Assembly: GCA_027489175.1 (NCBI GenBank)
Contig: JAIYAE010000011.1
Location: 1-64,000 of the forward strand
Direction: 5' to 3'
DNA from: Rhodobacter sp.
Lineage (GTDB): Bacteria > Pseudomonadota > Alphaproteobacteria > Rhodobacterales > Rhodobacteraceae
Length of the DNA: 64,000 bases
Shown one piece after another: positions 54,855 to 63,980 of this stretch (position 1 is its first letter; every line of letters starts with the position of its first letter). Position numbers and translations under genes: made by a program. The notes below the pieces were generated by a model. It saw nothing but the letters and a program-made list of their open reading frames with translations. It made no database searches and was not told the DNA's origin.

Positions 54855-56145
54855 ACCTCATGTCCTGGTGCTGGGGGCCGGGATGGCTGGCCTTGGGGCC
54901 GCCCGCCTTTTGCAAGACGCCGGGGCCCGCGTCACCGTGATCGAGGCGCGTGACCGCATCGGTGGGCGCAGCCATACCAGCCATCTCTGGCCCGATCTGC
55001 CGGTCGACATGGGGGCAAGCTGGATACACGGCACCAAGGGCAACCCGATGACGACGTTGGCTAAGGCCGTGGGAGTGAGCCTGACGCCAACCAGCTACAA
55101 ACGCGCGGGCACGTTCGACCCTCATGGGAATGAAGTTGAGTTTCAAAAGGCCACAAAGCGGGCGCTGAAGCTGGTCAAGCATGCCCGCGCGCGCGCGGAT
55201 CATGCCGATGCCGACCAGTCGTTGCAGGCGGCAATTGAACGGTCAAGGGCCTGGCGCGGCCTTTCGGACTTTGACCGTCGCGTCGCCCGGCTGGCGATCA
55301 ACACCCGGATCGAGCATGAGTATTCCGGCGACTGGAGCCGCCTTTCCGCCTGGCATTTCGATGACGGCAGGGATTTTCCGGGCGATGAGGCCGTGCTGAC
55401 ACCCGGCTTTGGCCCCATCATTCACCACCTCGCCCAGGGGCTTGATTTGCGGCTGGGCTCGCCTGTCACCCGACTTGCGCCAGCCACGCTAGGGGTTGAA
55501 GTGACAACAGCGCAAGGCATCCACCGGGCTGACTGTGCCATTGTCACCTTGCCGCTTGGGGTGCTGAAATCCGGCTCTGTCCAGTTTGCCGAACCCTTGA
55601 GCAGCAACCGCCAGCGCGCCATTGACGGGCTTGAGATGGGTTTGCTGAACAAATGCATCCTGCGCTTTGACCGGGTTTTCTGGCCCGCGGACCTGGACTG
55701 GATTGATTTTCTTGGGCCCCAGGAAACGCTTTGGGCCGACTGGACCAGCTATCTTCCGGCGACCGGCCAGCCTTTGATCGTAGGGTTCAACGCCGCTGCC
55801 ATGGCGGAAGCGGTGGAAGGCTGGGGTGACCGGGAAACCGCAGCCTCGGCGCTGGATGCGTTGCGCGCAATGTTTGGCACCTCGGTGCCTGATCCCGTCG
55901 GCAGCCAGATCAGCCGCTGGCGCCAAGACCCTTTCGCGCAAGGCGCTTATTCCTTCCTGCCGGTTGGCACCAGGGCCAAGGACCGCAAGGCCCTCTTTGG
56001 TGCGGACTGGGAGGGGCGGCTGCTCTTTGCCGGTGAGGCGACCTCACATCATCACGCGGCGACGGTTCACGGTGCGCTGATGACCGGGCGAAAGGCGGCC
56101 AAGGTGGTCCTGCGGGGTCTGCCGGGCGCTCCGTTCACCGGCTAG
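54841..56145 (+). CDS. Flavin amine oxidase, polyamine-oxidase-like
   Basis: 434 residues from GTG 54841 (AAAGGG upstream). FAD-binding VLVLGAGMAGLGAARLLQDAGARVTVIEARDRIGGR, GASWIHG, then LPLGVLKSG and C-terminal FAGEATSHHHAATVHGALMTGRKAA. Typical of the polyamine/monoamine oxidase family. Last gene of the second operon; converges on and overlaps the aldolase gene by 4 bp, with no terminator between. Confidence 0.9.
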   Translation: MSASKPHVLVLGAGMAGLGAARLLQDAGARVTVIEARDRIGGRSHTSHLWPDLPVDMGASWIHGTKGNPMTTLAKAVGVSLTPTSYKRAGTFDPHGNEVEFQKATKRALKLVKHARARADHADADQSLQAAIERSRAWRGLSDFDRRVARLAINTRIEHEYSGDWSRLSAWHFDDGRDFPGDEAVLTPGFGPIIHHLAQGLDLRLGSPVTRLAPATLGVEVTTAQGIHRADCAIVTLPLGVLKSGSVQFAEPLSSNRQRAIDGLEMGLLNKCILRFDRVFWPADLDWIDFLGPQETLWADWTSYLPATGQPLIVGFNAAAMAEAVEGWGDRETAASALDALRAMFGTSVPDPVGSQISRWRQDPFAQGAYSFLPVGTRAKDRKALFGADWEGRLLFAGEATSHHHAATVHGALMTGRKAAKVVLRGLPGAPFTG

Positions 56146-56987
56146 GCCTGTCCCCGGCCTGACGCCCCAAGACCCCGGATCGCGGACCTGGCGGCTTCGG
56201 TCACCGGGATTTCCGTTTCCTGCAGAAGGTCGATCCGGTCAAAGCGGGCCGGGTCGCGGGCCAGGGCTGCGCGCAGGGCCGTGCCAAAGGCCATCCGCAA
56301 TTCGGTGCCAATGTTGAACTTCGCGATCCTGCTGGTCGTAGCCAGTTGCAGGCGTTGGGCAGCGGGCACGCCCGATCCGCCGTGAATGACCAGCGGCACG
56401 TTCGTCAGCGCCTCAATTGCGGCCAGGCGGGCAAGGTCCAAACCCTGACCTTGGTCTTGCTGCAGATGCAGATTGCCAACTGAAACGGCCATCGCATCCA
56501 CGCCAGTCTCAGCCGCAAAGCGCGCGGCTTCCGCTGGGTCGGTGCCATGCGATTCTGCCCCGCCGGCATAGCCGACAAAGCCGATCTCACCTTCACAACT
56601 CGCGCCCGCCTTGTGCGCCATCGCGGCGACGGCAGCGGTCAGGTCAATGTTTTGCTGCAAGGGCAGGGCAGAGCCGTCGAACATCACCGAAGTAAACCCC
56701 TCCTCCAACGCGATGCGGCAGTCGTCCAGACTGCGGCCATGGTCAAGATGGGCCACGACGGGCACGTTGGCCGCTTCGGCCAGATGGCGGAACATCTTTC
56801 CAAGGATCGGTACTGGCGTGTGCTGCCGGCAGCCGGGGCCGGCTTGCAGGATGATGGGCGCGCGTTCCGCCTCGGCCGCCGCCACATAGGCGCGCATGTC
56901 CTCCCACCCAAGGCAGACAAGGCCCGGCACCGCATAGCCAATCGCATTAGCAGGCTGCAGGACCTGGGCCAGCGTGACCAGCGTCAT
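56142..56987 (-). CDS. Class II ketose-bisphosphate aldolase of the inositol cluster
   Basis: 281 residues. Zn-site motifs HLDHGRS, GEIGFVGYAGG, SVGNLH and HGGSGVP place it in the class II fructose-/tagatose-bisphosphate aldolase family. In iol clusters this position is filled by the aldolase that splits 6-phospho-5-dehydro-2-deoxygluconate into dihydroxyacetone phosphate and malonate semialdehyde (IolJ role). Its ATG overlaps the iolB stop (ATGA). Confidence 0.85.
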   Translation of the reverse strand: MTLVTLAQVLQPANAIGYAVPGLVCLGWEDMRAYVAAAEAERAPIILQAGPGCRQHTPVPILGKMFRHLAEAANVPVVAHLDHGRSLDDCRIALEEGFTSVMFDGSALPLQQNIDLTAAVAAMAHKAGASCEGEIGFVGYAGGAESHGTDPAEAARFAAETGVDAMAVSVGNLHLQQDQGQGLDLARLAAIEALTNVPLVIHGGSGVPAAQRLQLATTSRIAKFNIGTELRMAFGTALRAALARDPARFDRIDLLQETEIPVTEAARSAIRGLGASGRGQA

Positions 56988-57823
56988 TTGAACTTGGCCA
57001 CCATGTCCATGATGCCGGGGATGGTCTGCAGTTGGGCGGCATGGGTCGGCTGGAAATGCTGCTTCAGGCTGCGCTGGGACTGGCCGCCAAGGATGGTGAA
57101 GTAATACATCTCATACCCCGGCAGCACGCAGCAGGGATGATAGCCATTGTCGATCAGCACGGTCGAGCGGTTCATGATGTGATAGGCGTCGCCCGGTTCA
57201 TTATCCACCCGCTGCAGCATCTGCAGGCCTGATCCGTGGTCGGGCCGGAAGCGGAAGTTGTAGCATTCGTCGTGCCGCGTCTCATCCGGCAGGCGGTCGG
57301 TGTCGTGCTTGTGGCTGGGAAAGCCCGACCAGCCGCCTGCGCCGACAGTGTAAAGCTCACTCACCAACAGGCGCCCCACGCGATCATGGTAGGCAGCCCC
57401 CAGGATGTGCTTGATCTTGCGATGGGTTTTCGTGTCGTCCGACCCGTATTGCACCTTGTCGATATCGGCTGCGCGCACGGCGAAAGGGCGCAGGGTTTCA
57501 GCGAATTGCGCACCGGCAATGAAGGTTTCCGTATCGGTCAAGGCGGTGACCCGGCAGCCGCTGTCGGTGGGGACATAAACCCCTTCCGGCTCACCATCCC
57601 AGACATCGACGCCGCGCTGTCCGATCGCGGCAAAGGTTTCGCCCATCGTCTCGACCGTCACCGTGCCAGTGGCGGGGACAACGCAGGTCTCATAGCCTGG
57701 GGTGCGGTAATCGAAGGTCTCACCTGCCTTCAGCCGAAGGATGTTGAAATAGACCAATGGAACGACCGGGTCATTCACATCGACGATGGCGCGGTTCTGG
57801 TTGTCGTGCGGGGCGATGTGCAT
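56984..57823 (-). CDS. iolB: 5-deoxy-glucuronate isomerase
   Basis: 279-residue bicupin. GSDDTKTHRKIKHILG, WSGFPSHKHDTDRLPDETRHDECYNFRF and YHPCCVLPGYEMYYFTILGG are IolB signatures with the metal-binding His/Glu/His set. Converts 5-deoxy-glucuronate to 5-dehydro-2-deoxygluconate. Nine bp after iolC. Confidence 0.93.
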   Translation of the reverse strand: MHIAPHDNQNRAIVDVNDPVVPLVYFNILRLKAGETFDYRTPGYETCVVPATGTVTVETMGETFAAIGQRGVDVWDGEPEGVYVPTDSGCRVTALTDTETFIAGAQFAETLRPFAVRAADIDKVQYGSDDTKTHRKIKHILGAAYHDRVGRLLVSELYTVGAGGWSGFPSHKHDTDRLPDETRHDECYNFRFRPDHGSGLQMLQRVDNEPGDAYHIMNRSTVLIDNGYHPCCVLPGYEMYYFTILGGQSQRSLKQHFQPTHAAQLQTIPGIMDMVAKFK

Positions 57824-57832
57824 GGCGGTCCT

Positions 57833-58810
57833 TCAGGCGCTGGGGCCAGTGTGGGTGGCAAGGAAGACGTCAAGCTCTGCGCTTGTCGGCATGGCGGGGG
57901 CACAAGCCACACGGGCCACAACCATCGCCGCAGCAGCGGATCCCCGCAGAACGGCGGTCCTGACAGGCTGACCAGAAGCCAAAGCCGCGGTGAACGCGCC
58001 CAGAAAACTGTCGCCCGCGCCCGTGGGCTTGAGGGCACGGGTGGGATAGATCCCGGTGGCAAATTCAGCATCCCGGGTAAAGGTGACCGCACCTTTTTCG
58101 CCCCGCTTGTAGACGACGATCTGCGCACCTTCGCTGATCAGACTGCGAGCCTTGGCTAGGCCCTGGTCGAACGCTCCGGCCATGAAGCCGAACTCCACAT
58201 CATTGCCGACGATGATGTCACACAAAGCCGCCGCGCGAGAGTAGACCTCCGCCGCCTCCGCTGCCGAGGGCCAGGAATAAGGCCTGTAATCCACATCAAA
58301 AATCAGCGGCAGACCGGCAGCTCGGGCAAGGTCAAAAGCCCGAAAGGCGGCAGAGCGGGAAGGTTCCGCTGCCAGCACCGTACCCGTGGTGATAAGGGCG
58401 GAACGGGCGGTGTAATCCACCTGTTCCACATCCTGAACCGTCATCGCAAAGTCAGCGGCGTTGTTGCGGTAGATAACGGATTGGCAGTCCACTGCCCGCG
58501 TTTCCACCACAGCGAGCGAATTGCGCGCCTCACCTCCAACGGGGCGAACATGGGCGCGGTCGATACCGTAGGCGTCAAGCTGTGCCAGGCAAAACCGCCC
58601 CACAGCATCGTCCGAAACGCAAGTGACCAGCGCCGCCCGGCAGCCCTGCCGTGTCAGCGCCACTGCAATGTTAGCCGAGGACCCGCCAAGCGCCGTGACA
58701 AAGCGCGTCGCCTCTTCAATCCTTGTGCCAGGGGGATCGGCGTAAATGTCCATCCCCGCCCGGCCGATGACCAGAAAGTTCCGCCCGGCAAGGCGTGCGA
58801 GGTCAGCCAT
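57833..58810 (-). CDS. iolC: 5-dehydro-2-deoxygluconokinase
   Basis: 325-residue PfkB-family kinase. NFLVIGRAGMDIYADPPGTRIEEATRF is the IolC-specific start; ATP/substrate motif GAGDSFLGAFTAAL with the catalytic Asp near the end. Start codon overlaps the iolD stop by one base. Confidence 0.92.
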   Translation of the reverse strand: MADLARLAGRNFLVIGRAGMDIYADPPGTRIEEATRFVTALGGSSANIAVALTRQGCRAALVTCVSDDAVGRFCLAQLDAYGIDRAHVRPVGGEARNSLAVVETRAVDCQSVIYRNNAADFAMTVQDVEQVDYTARSALITTGTVLAAEPSRSAAFRAFDLARAAGLPLIFDVDYRPYSWPSAAEAAEVYSRAAALCDIIVGNDVEFGFMAGAFDQGLAKARSLISEGAQIVVYKRGEKGAVTFTRDAEFATGIYPTRALKPTGAGDSFLGAFTAALASGQPVRTAVLRGSAAAAMVVARVACAPAMPTSAELDVFLATHTGPSA

Positions 58811-60672
58811 CAGACGCCCGGCCTTTGGGCGGCGCGCCCGGCCTCAACCTCGGCATGTTTGGCCTGCACGTCGGCACTGTCCGAGACCTCAGCCGTGCCG
58901 ATCTCCCACCAGGCATGGCCTTGGGTCGTCCAACCCTCATAGGGATCAACCTGCATCACGATGACGCTGGTCTTGCTGGCCGCCTTTGCGCGTTGGAAGG
59001 CGTGGGCGAGTTCGGCGGGATTGGCGACGGTTTCGGCATTGGCCCCCATGGCGCGGGCGTGGGCTTCGAAATCCACGACAAAAGGGGCATCGACCGTCGG
59101 ACAATCCTTGATCAGGTTGTTGAAGCTGGCCTGCCCGGTGTTGTTCTGCAACTTGTTAATGACGGCAAACCCGCCATTGTCCAGGACCAGAACGATCAGC
59201 TTTTTCCCTGTCAGGACAGAGGAGTAGATGTCAGAGTTCATCAAGAGATAACTGCCGTCGCCGACGAAGACGATCGTATCGCGGTCGCCCTCACCTTCGG
59301 CCTGCGCGATCCGCGCGCCCCAGCCGCCGGCAATCTCATACCCCATGCAAGAAAAGCCGAATTCGACATCCACCGTGCCGATCCCGCGGGTGCGCCAGTT
59401 GGCCGTCACCTCGGCCGGAAGCCCTCCGGCCGCCGTCACGATCCGGTCGCGCGGGTGGCAGAGCGCGTTCACCACGCCGATGGCTTGGGCGTAAGAGTTC
59501 GGGCGGTTGCCGTGCGCGACACTGCTGGCGACATAGGCATCCCACGTCTTGCGCTCGGCCCGGGCCTTGGAGATCCAGCTTTCTGCAGCCTTGTGGCCGG
59601 TCAAGGCCGCACTCAAGGCTTGCAGCCCCAGTTTGGCGTCGCCGACGACTGCCAGAGACTGATGCTTGGCGGCGTCGTGCCGCCCGGCATTCAGGCCGAT
59701 CAGTCGTGCGTCATGGGCAAATACCGTCCATGAACCTGTGGTGAAATCCTGCAGCCGGGTGCCCACGGCCAGCACCACATCCGCCGCGCCCGCAATGGTA
59801 TTCGCGCTGTCTGACCCGGTCACGCCCAAGGGGCCGATATTCAACGGATGGTCCGCCAGAAGGTTCGCCCGGCCCGCGATGGTTTCCACCACCGGAATGC
59901 CATGCGTCTCGGCAAAGTCGGTCAGTTCGGCCACGGCGCCGGAGTACTGCACACCTCCACCCGCCACGATCACCGGGCGTTTGGCGCCCTTCAGCAAGGC
60001 CGCTGCTTCGGCAATCTCCAAGCGGTCGGGGGTTTGGCGGCGGATGCGGTGAATGCGCCGCGCAAAGAACGCCTCGGGGTAATCATGGGCCCAGCCTTGC
60101 AGGTCTTGCGGCAGGCCAATGAAAGCGGGGCCGCAATCGGCGGGGTCCAGCATCGTGGCAAGGGCGGCCGGCAGGGACTGCAAGATCTGCGCGGGGTGGG
60201 TGATGCGGTCCCAATAACGGCTGACGGATTTGAAGGCGTCGTTCAGACCCAGCGACGGGTTCCCGAAGTGTTCAAGTTGCTGCAAGACCGGGTCGGGCAG
60301 GCGGGTCAGGAAGGTATCGCCGCACAGCATCAGCATGGGAAGGCGGTTGGCATGGGCGAGGGCAGCAGCGGTCAAGAGGTTCGCCGTACCCGGCCCCGCA
60401 CTGGCCGTGCAGAACATGAAGCGCCGGCGCAGGTGATACTTGGCATAGGCCGCGGCGGCAAAGCCCATGCTCTGCTCGTTCTGCCCTCGGTAAAGCGGCA
60501 ATTCCTGATGAACCGGATAGAGCGCCTCACCCAGGCAGGGCACGTTGCCATGGCCGAAGATGCCGAAGCCCCCGCCACAGATGCGGGTCTCGACCCCGTT
60601 GATCTCGATGTACTGGTTCATCAGCCAGCGCACGATGGCCTGGGCCACAGTCAGCCTGATTGTCTCGCGCAT
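58810..60672 (-). CDS. iolD: 3D-(3,5/4)-trihydroxycyclohexane-1,2-dione hydrolase
   Basis: 620-residue thiamine-diphosphate enzyme that opens the inositol-derived ring. LTVAQAIVRWLMNQYIEINGVETRICGGGFGIFGHGN is typical of IolD; catalytic Glu in GQNEQSMGFAAAAYAK; ThDP motif GDGSYLLMNSDIYSS. First gene of the minus-strand arm. Confidence 0.94.
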   Translation of the reverse strand: MRETIRLTVAQAIVRWLMNQYIEINGVETRICGGGFGIFGHGNVPCLGEALYPVHQELPLYRGQNEQSMGFAAAAYAKYHLRRRFMFCTASAGPGTANLLTAAALAHANRLPMLMLCGDTFLTRLPDPVLQQLEHFGNPSLGLNDAFKSVSRYWDRITHPAQILQSLPAALATMLDPADCGPAFIGLPQDLQGWAHDYPEAFFARRIHRIRRQTPDRLEIAEAAALLKGAKRPVIVAGGGVQYSGAVAELTDFAETHGIPVVETIAGRANLLADHPLNIGPLGVTGSDSANTIAGAADVVLAVGTRLQDFTTGSWTVFAHDARLIGLNAGRHDAAKHQSLAVVGDAKLGLQALSAALTGHKAAESWISKARAERKTWDAYVASSVAHGNRPNSYAQAIGVVNALCHPRDRIVTAAGGLPAEVTANWRTRGIGTVDVEFGFSCMGYEIAGGWGARIAQAEGEGDRDTIVFVGDGSYLLMNSDIYSSVLTGKKLIVLVLDNGGFAVINKLQNNTGQASFNNLIKDCPTVDAPFVVDFEAHARAMGANAETVANPAELAHAFQRAKAASKTSVIVMQVDPYEGWTTQGHAWWEIGTAEVSDSADVQAKHAEVEAGRAAQRPGV

Positions 60673-60748
60673 GCCTTGCCCTTTTCCAAGCCGTCCGGCA
60701 GCCTTCTGAAACGGGGCTTGCGCGGTATGCAGACGAAGGATACAGCTT

Positions 60749-60764
60749 TTGCAACCGGTTGCAA
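60749..60764. promoter_or_regulatory. LacI-family operator between the inositol arms
   Basis: Perfect 16-bp palindrome TTGCAACCGGTTGCAA with a central CG, the classical LacI/GalR operator form. It lies in the 115-bp divergent gap, 23 bp before the plus-arm ATG, so one regulator could control both arms. No LacI gene in the window. Confidence 0.75.
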
Positions 60765-60787
60765 TACTGGTGCACGGAGGGTCGGCA

Positions 60788-61915
60788 ATGGCAGAGATCG
60801 GGATCGGGCTGGTCGGCGGCGGCTATATGGGCAAGGCCCATGCGGTCGCCCTGTCGGCGGTCGGCACCGTGTTCGACACGGCCCTGCGCCCACGGCTTGA
60901 GGTGATCGCCGCGACCAGCGAAGCCTCGGCTGCGCGATACGCCAAGGCCTACGGCTTTGCCCGCGCCGCACGCGACTGGCAGGACCTTGTCGCCGATCCG
61001 AAGGTGCAAGCGGTGGTCATCGCCTCACCGCAATCCACCCACCGCGCGATTGCCGAAGCCGCCTTTGCCGCCGGCAAGCCGGTCTTCTGCGAAAAACCGC
61101 TGGGCGCCTCGCTGTCGGATGCCAAAGCCATGGTCGCGGCGGCCGAGACGTCGGGCCTGCCGAACATGATCGGTTTCAACTACGTCCGGACCCCGGCCAC
61201 CCAGTTCGTCCGCAAACTCCTCGCGGATGGGGCGATCGGGACGGTCACGTGGTTTCGCGGGGAACATACCGAGGATTTTCTGGCCGACCCCTCGCTGCCC
61301 GCAACCTGGCGGACGGAGGGCCGCGCGAATGGCTGCATGGGTGACCTTGCCCCGCATCCGGTCAACTGCATGCTGGCACTGATGGGGCGGGTTGCAGAGT
61401 TGACGGCGCGGATCGAGACGGTTCATGCCACACGGTCCGGCCCGCAAGGCCCGGTGGCAGTGACGAACGACGACCATGCCCAGATCATGCTGCGCTTTGC
61501 CTCGGGCGCCATGGGGCATCTTTACATAAGCCGCACCGCCACAGGGCGGAAGATGGGCTACGCCTATGAAATCCATGGCACAAAGGGCTCCATCCGGTTC
61601 GATCAGGAAGACCAGAACGCTGTCCACCTCTACCGGGCCGAAGGGCCTGAGGCGACGCGCGGCTTCACCCGCATCCTGACCGGGCCGTCGCATCCGGACT
61701 ACCTAGCCTTCTGTCAGGGCCCCGGCCACGGCACCGGCTATCAGGACCAGATCATCATCGAGGCGAAGGACTTCCTGCACGCCATCCACTCAGGCCAGCC
61801 GGTCTGGCCCACCTTCCGCGATGGCCTTGCTGTAAGCCAGCTGATCGACACCGCCTTTCAGGCGTCCGACAGCGGCCGCTGGCACGCCGTTCCCGACGAC
61901 ATTCCCCTGGCATGA
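60788..61915 (+). CDS. Gfo/Idh/MocA oxidoreductase, inositol-dehydrogenase-like (1)
   Basis: 375 residues from ATG 60788 (GGAGG upstream). Rossmann GLVGGGYMGKAHAVAL, EKPLGAS with the conserved Lys, GDLAPHPVNCMLALMG. Family members oxidise inositols or sugars with NAD(P)+. Position opposite iolD suggests myo- or another inositol, but the exact isomer is uncertain. Confidence 0.88.
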   Translation: MAEIGIGLVGGGYMGKAHAVALSAVGTVFDTALRPRLEVIAATSEASAARYAKAYGFARAARDWQDLVADPKVQAVVIASPQSTHRAIAEAAFAAGKPVFCEKPLGASLSDAKAMVAAAETSGLPNMIGFNYVRTPATQFVRKLLADGAIGTVTWFRGEHTEDFLADPSLPATWRTEGRANGCMGDLAPHPVNCMLALMGRVAELTARIETVHATRSGPQGPVAVTNDDHAQIMLRFASGAMGHLYISRTATGRKMGYAYEIHGTKGSIRFDQEDQNAVHLYRAEGPEATRGFTRILTGPSHPDYLAFCQGPGHGTGYQDQIIIEAKDFLHAIHSGQPVWPTFRDGLAVSQLIDTAFQASDSGRWHAVPDDIPLA

Positions 61916-61922
61916 GGACCCC

Positions 61923-62813
61923 ATGACCATTCGTATCGGCAACGCGCCCTGCTCCTGGGGTGTGGAATTTGCAGACGACCCGCGCAATCCGCCTTGGCGG
62001 CAGGTCCTGAAGGACTGCGCCGCCGCTGGCTACAAGGGGATCGAGCTTGGCCCCATCGGCTTCATGCCCGAAGATCCTGAGGTTCTGGGTGAGGCTTTGG
62101 CCGATACCGGCCTGACCCTGATCGGCGGCGTGGTCTTCCGCCCCTTCCACGATCCGGCAAAGTGGGATGAGGTGATGGACGCCGCGACCCGCACCTGCAA
62201 GGCGCTGGTTGCCCATGGCGCCCGGCATCTTGTGCTGATCGACAGCATCTCCCCCCGCCGCGCACCAACAGCGGGACGGGCCGAGGCGGCAGAGCAGATG
62301 GGCCCTGCCGAATGGTCCGCCTTCCGCGACCGCATCGCCACCGTGGCGAAGATGGGGACCGAGGAATATGGCCTGACCGTGGGTATCCACGCCCACGCCG
62401 CCGGGTTCATCGACTTTGAACCGGAGCTGGAGCGCTTGCTGGAGGAGGTTGACGACAGCATCCTGAAAATCTGCTTCGACACCGGCCACCATTCCTATGC
62501 GGGCTTTGATCCGGTCGCCTTCATGCGCAGGCATATCGACCGCATTTCCTACATGCATTTCAAGGACATCGACCCGGCTGTTAAAGCGGACGCCATCGCG
62601 AAATCCACCGGGTTCTATGAGGCCTGCGGGCAGGGCATCTTCTGCAACCTTGGGCAAGGCGACGTGGACTTTCCCGCCGTGCGGCAGATCCTGCTGGACG
62701 CCGGTTTCGAAGGCTGGTGCACGGTCGAGCAGGACTGCGATCCGACGCTGGATGTCAGCCCGATCGACGACGCGCGGAAAAACCGCACCTATCTGCAATC
62801 CATCGGCTTCTGA
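61923..62813 (+). CDS. iolE: Inosose dehydratase
   Basis: 296-residue xylose-isomerase-like TIM barrel. IGNAPCSWGVEFADDP, GYKGIELGPIGFMPEDP, HAHAAGFIDFE, CFDTGHHSYAGFDP and MHFKDID carry the metal ligands. Dehydrates scyllo-inosose to the diketone used by IolD. Seven bp after the preceding gene. Confidence 0.94.
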   Translation: MTIRIGNAPCSWGVEFADDPRNPPWRQVLKDCAAAGYKGIELGPIGFMPEDPEVLGEALADTGLTLIGGVVFRPFHDPAKWDEVMDAATRTCKALVAHGARHLVLIDSISPRRAPTAGRAEAAEQMGPAEWSAFRDRIATVAKMGTEEYGLTVGIHAHAAGFIDFEPELERLLEEVDDSILKICFDTGHHSYAGFDPVAFMRRHIDRISYMHFKDIDPAVKADAIAKSTGFYEACGQGIFCNLGQGDVDFPAVRQILLDAGFEGWCTVEQDCDPTLDVSPIDDARKNRTYLQSIGF

Positions 62814-62821
62814 GGGGCATC

Positions 62822-63955
62822 ATGGCACGACTGAACTGGGGCATGATCGGCGGAGGTGAAGGCAGCCAGATCGGCCCGGCCCACCGCCTGGGCGCTTTGG
62901 CCGACGGCCATTTCAACCTGGTCGCGGGCGCGCTTGACCACCGGGCCGAGGTCGGGCGCGACTATGCCCAGCGTCTTGGCGTCGCCCCCGACCGCGCCTA
63001 TGGCGACTGGCAGGAAATGCTGGCAGGCGAACGCAATCGCCCCGACCGCTGTGATCTGGTGACCGTGGCCACCCCGAATTCGACCCATTTTCAGATCACC
63101 AAGGCCTTCCTTGAGGCCGGGTTCAACGTCTTGTGCGAAAAGCCGATGACGGTGACAGTGGAAGAGGGCGAAGAGATCGTCCGCATCGCCGCGAAGACGG
63201 GGAAAATCTGCGCGGTGAACTACTGCTATTCCGCCTACCCGATGGTCCGTCAGGCACGAGCGATGGTCAGGAACGGGGACATCGGCAAGGTGAGGCTGGT
63301 CGTGACCAACTTCAGCCACGGCCACCACGGCGACGCGACCGACGCGGATAACCCCCGCGTCCGCTGGCGCTATGACCCGGCCATGGCGGGCGTCTCGGGC
63401 CAGTTCGCCGATTGCGGCATCCACGCCCTGCACATGGCCAGCTTCATCTGTGATGACGAGGTGGAAAAGCTGTCCGCCGACTTCGCCTCGACCATCCCGT
63501 CGCGGTTGCTGGAGGATGACGCCATGGTCAACTTCCGCATGTCCAAGGGCACGGTCGGGCGGCTTTGGACCTCTTCGGTCGCGATTGGTCGGCAGCATGG
63601 GTTCGACATTCAGGTGTTTGGCGAAACGGGCGGCTTCCGCTGGGCATCCGAACAGCCGAACCAACTGATCTACACCCCGGTCGGTGGCCGGACACAGATC
63701 ATGGAGAAGGGCGAAGGCGGGCTTTACGACGATGCCAAGCGCCTAAGCCGCGTGGCGATTGCGCATCCCGAAGGCTTCCCGCTGGCTGTGGCCAACATCT
63801 ACTGCGATTTGGCAGATGCGATCCGCGGCACCGCGCGGGATGGGTTGCCGACGGCGGCGGCAGGCGTGCGGTCGATGGCGGCGGTGCATACCGCGGTTGC
63901 CTCGGCCAAGGCGGGCGGCCAATGGTTGGACGCGCGCCCGCCCATGTTCCGCTGA
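62822..63955 (+). CDS. Gfo/Idh/MocA oxidoreductase, inositol-dehydrogenase-like (2)
   Basis: 377 residues from ATG 62822. GMIGGGEGSQIGPAHRLGAL nucleotide site, EKPMTVTVEEGEE, NYCYSAYPMVRQAR, and FADCGIHALHMASF with the catalytic Asp/His. A second dehydrogenase with a different substrate pocket, typical of clusters that handle several inositol isomers. Last gene seen; followed by two hairpins. Confidence 0.9.
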   Translation: MARLNWGMIGGGEGSQIGPAHRLGALADGHFNLVAGALDHRAEVGRDYAQRLGVAPDRAYGDWQEMLAGERNRPDRCDLVTVATPNSTHFQITKAFLEAGFNVLCEKPMTVTVEEGEEIVRIAAKTGKICAVNYCYSAYPMVRQARAMVRNGDIGKVRLVVTNFSHGHHGDATDADNPRVRWRYDPAMAGVSGQFADCGIHALHMASFICDDEVEKLSADFASTIPSRLLEDDAMVNFRMSKGTVGRLWTSSVAIGRQHGFDIQVFGETGGFRWASEQPNQLIYTPVGGRTQIMEKGEGGLYDDAKRLSRVAIAHPEGFPLAVANIYCDLADAIRGTARDGLPTAAAGVRSMAAVHTAVASAKAGGQWLDARPPMFR

Positions 63956-63956
63956 T

Positions 63957-63978
63957 CCGATTTCTTTGAAGAAATCGG
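63957..63978 (+). terminator. Terminator-like hairpin at the end of the inositol arm
   Basis: CCGATTTCTT and AAGAAATCGG, a perfect 10-bp stem with a 2-nt formal loop, starting one base after the stop codon. This A/T-rich core form is frequent downstream of genes in Rhodobacteraceae. Confidence 0.7.
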
Positions 63979-63980
63979 GC

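Noticed and set aside
59848-60900. Plus-strand frame running through iolD into the Gfo/Idh gene
   Set aside because: Antisense of iolD, which has full ThDP-enzyme motifs.
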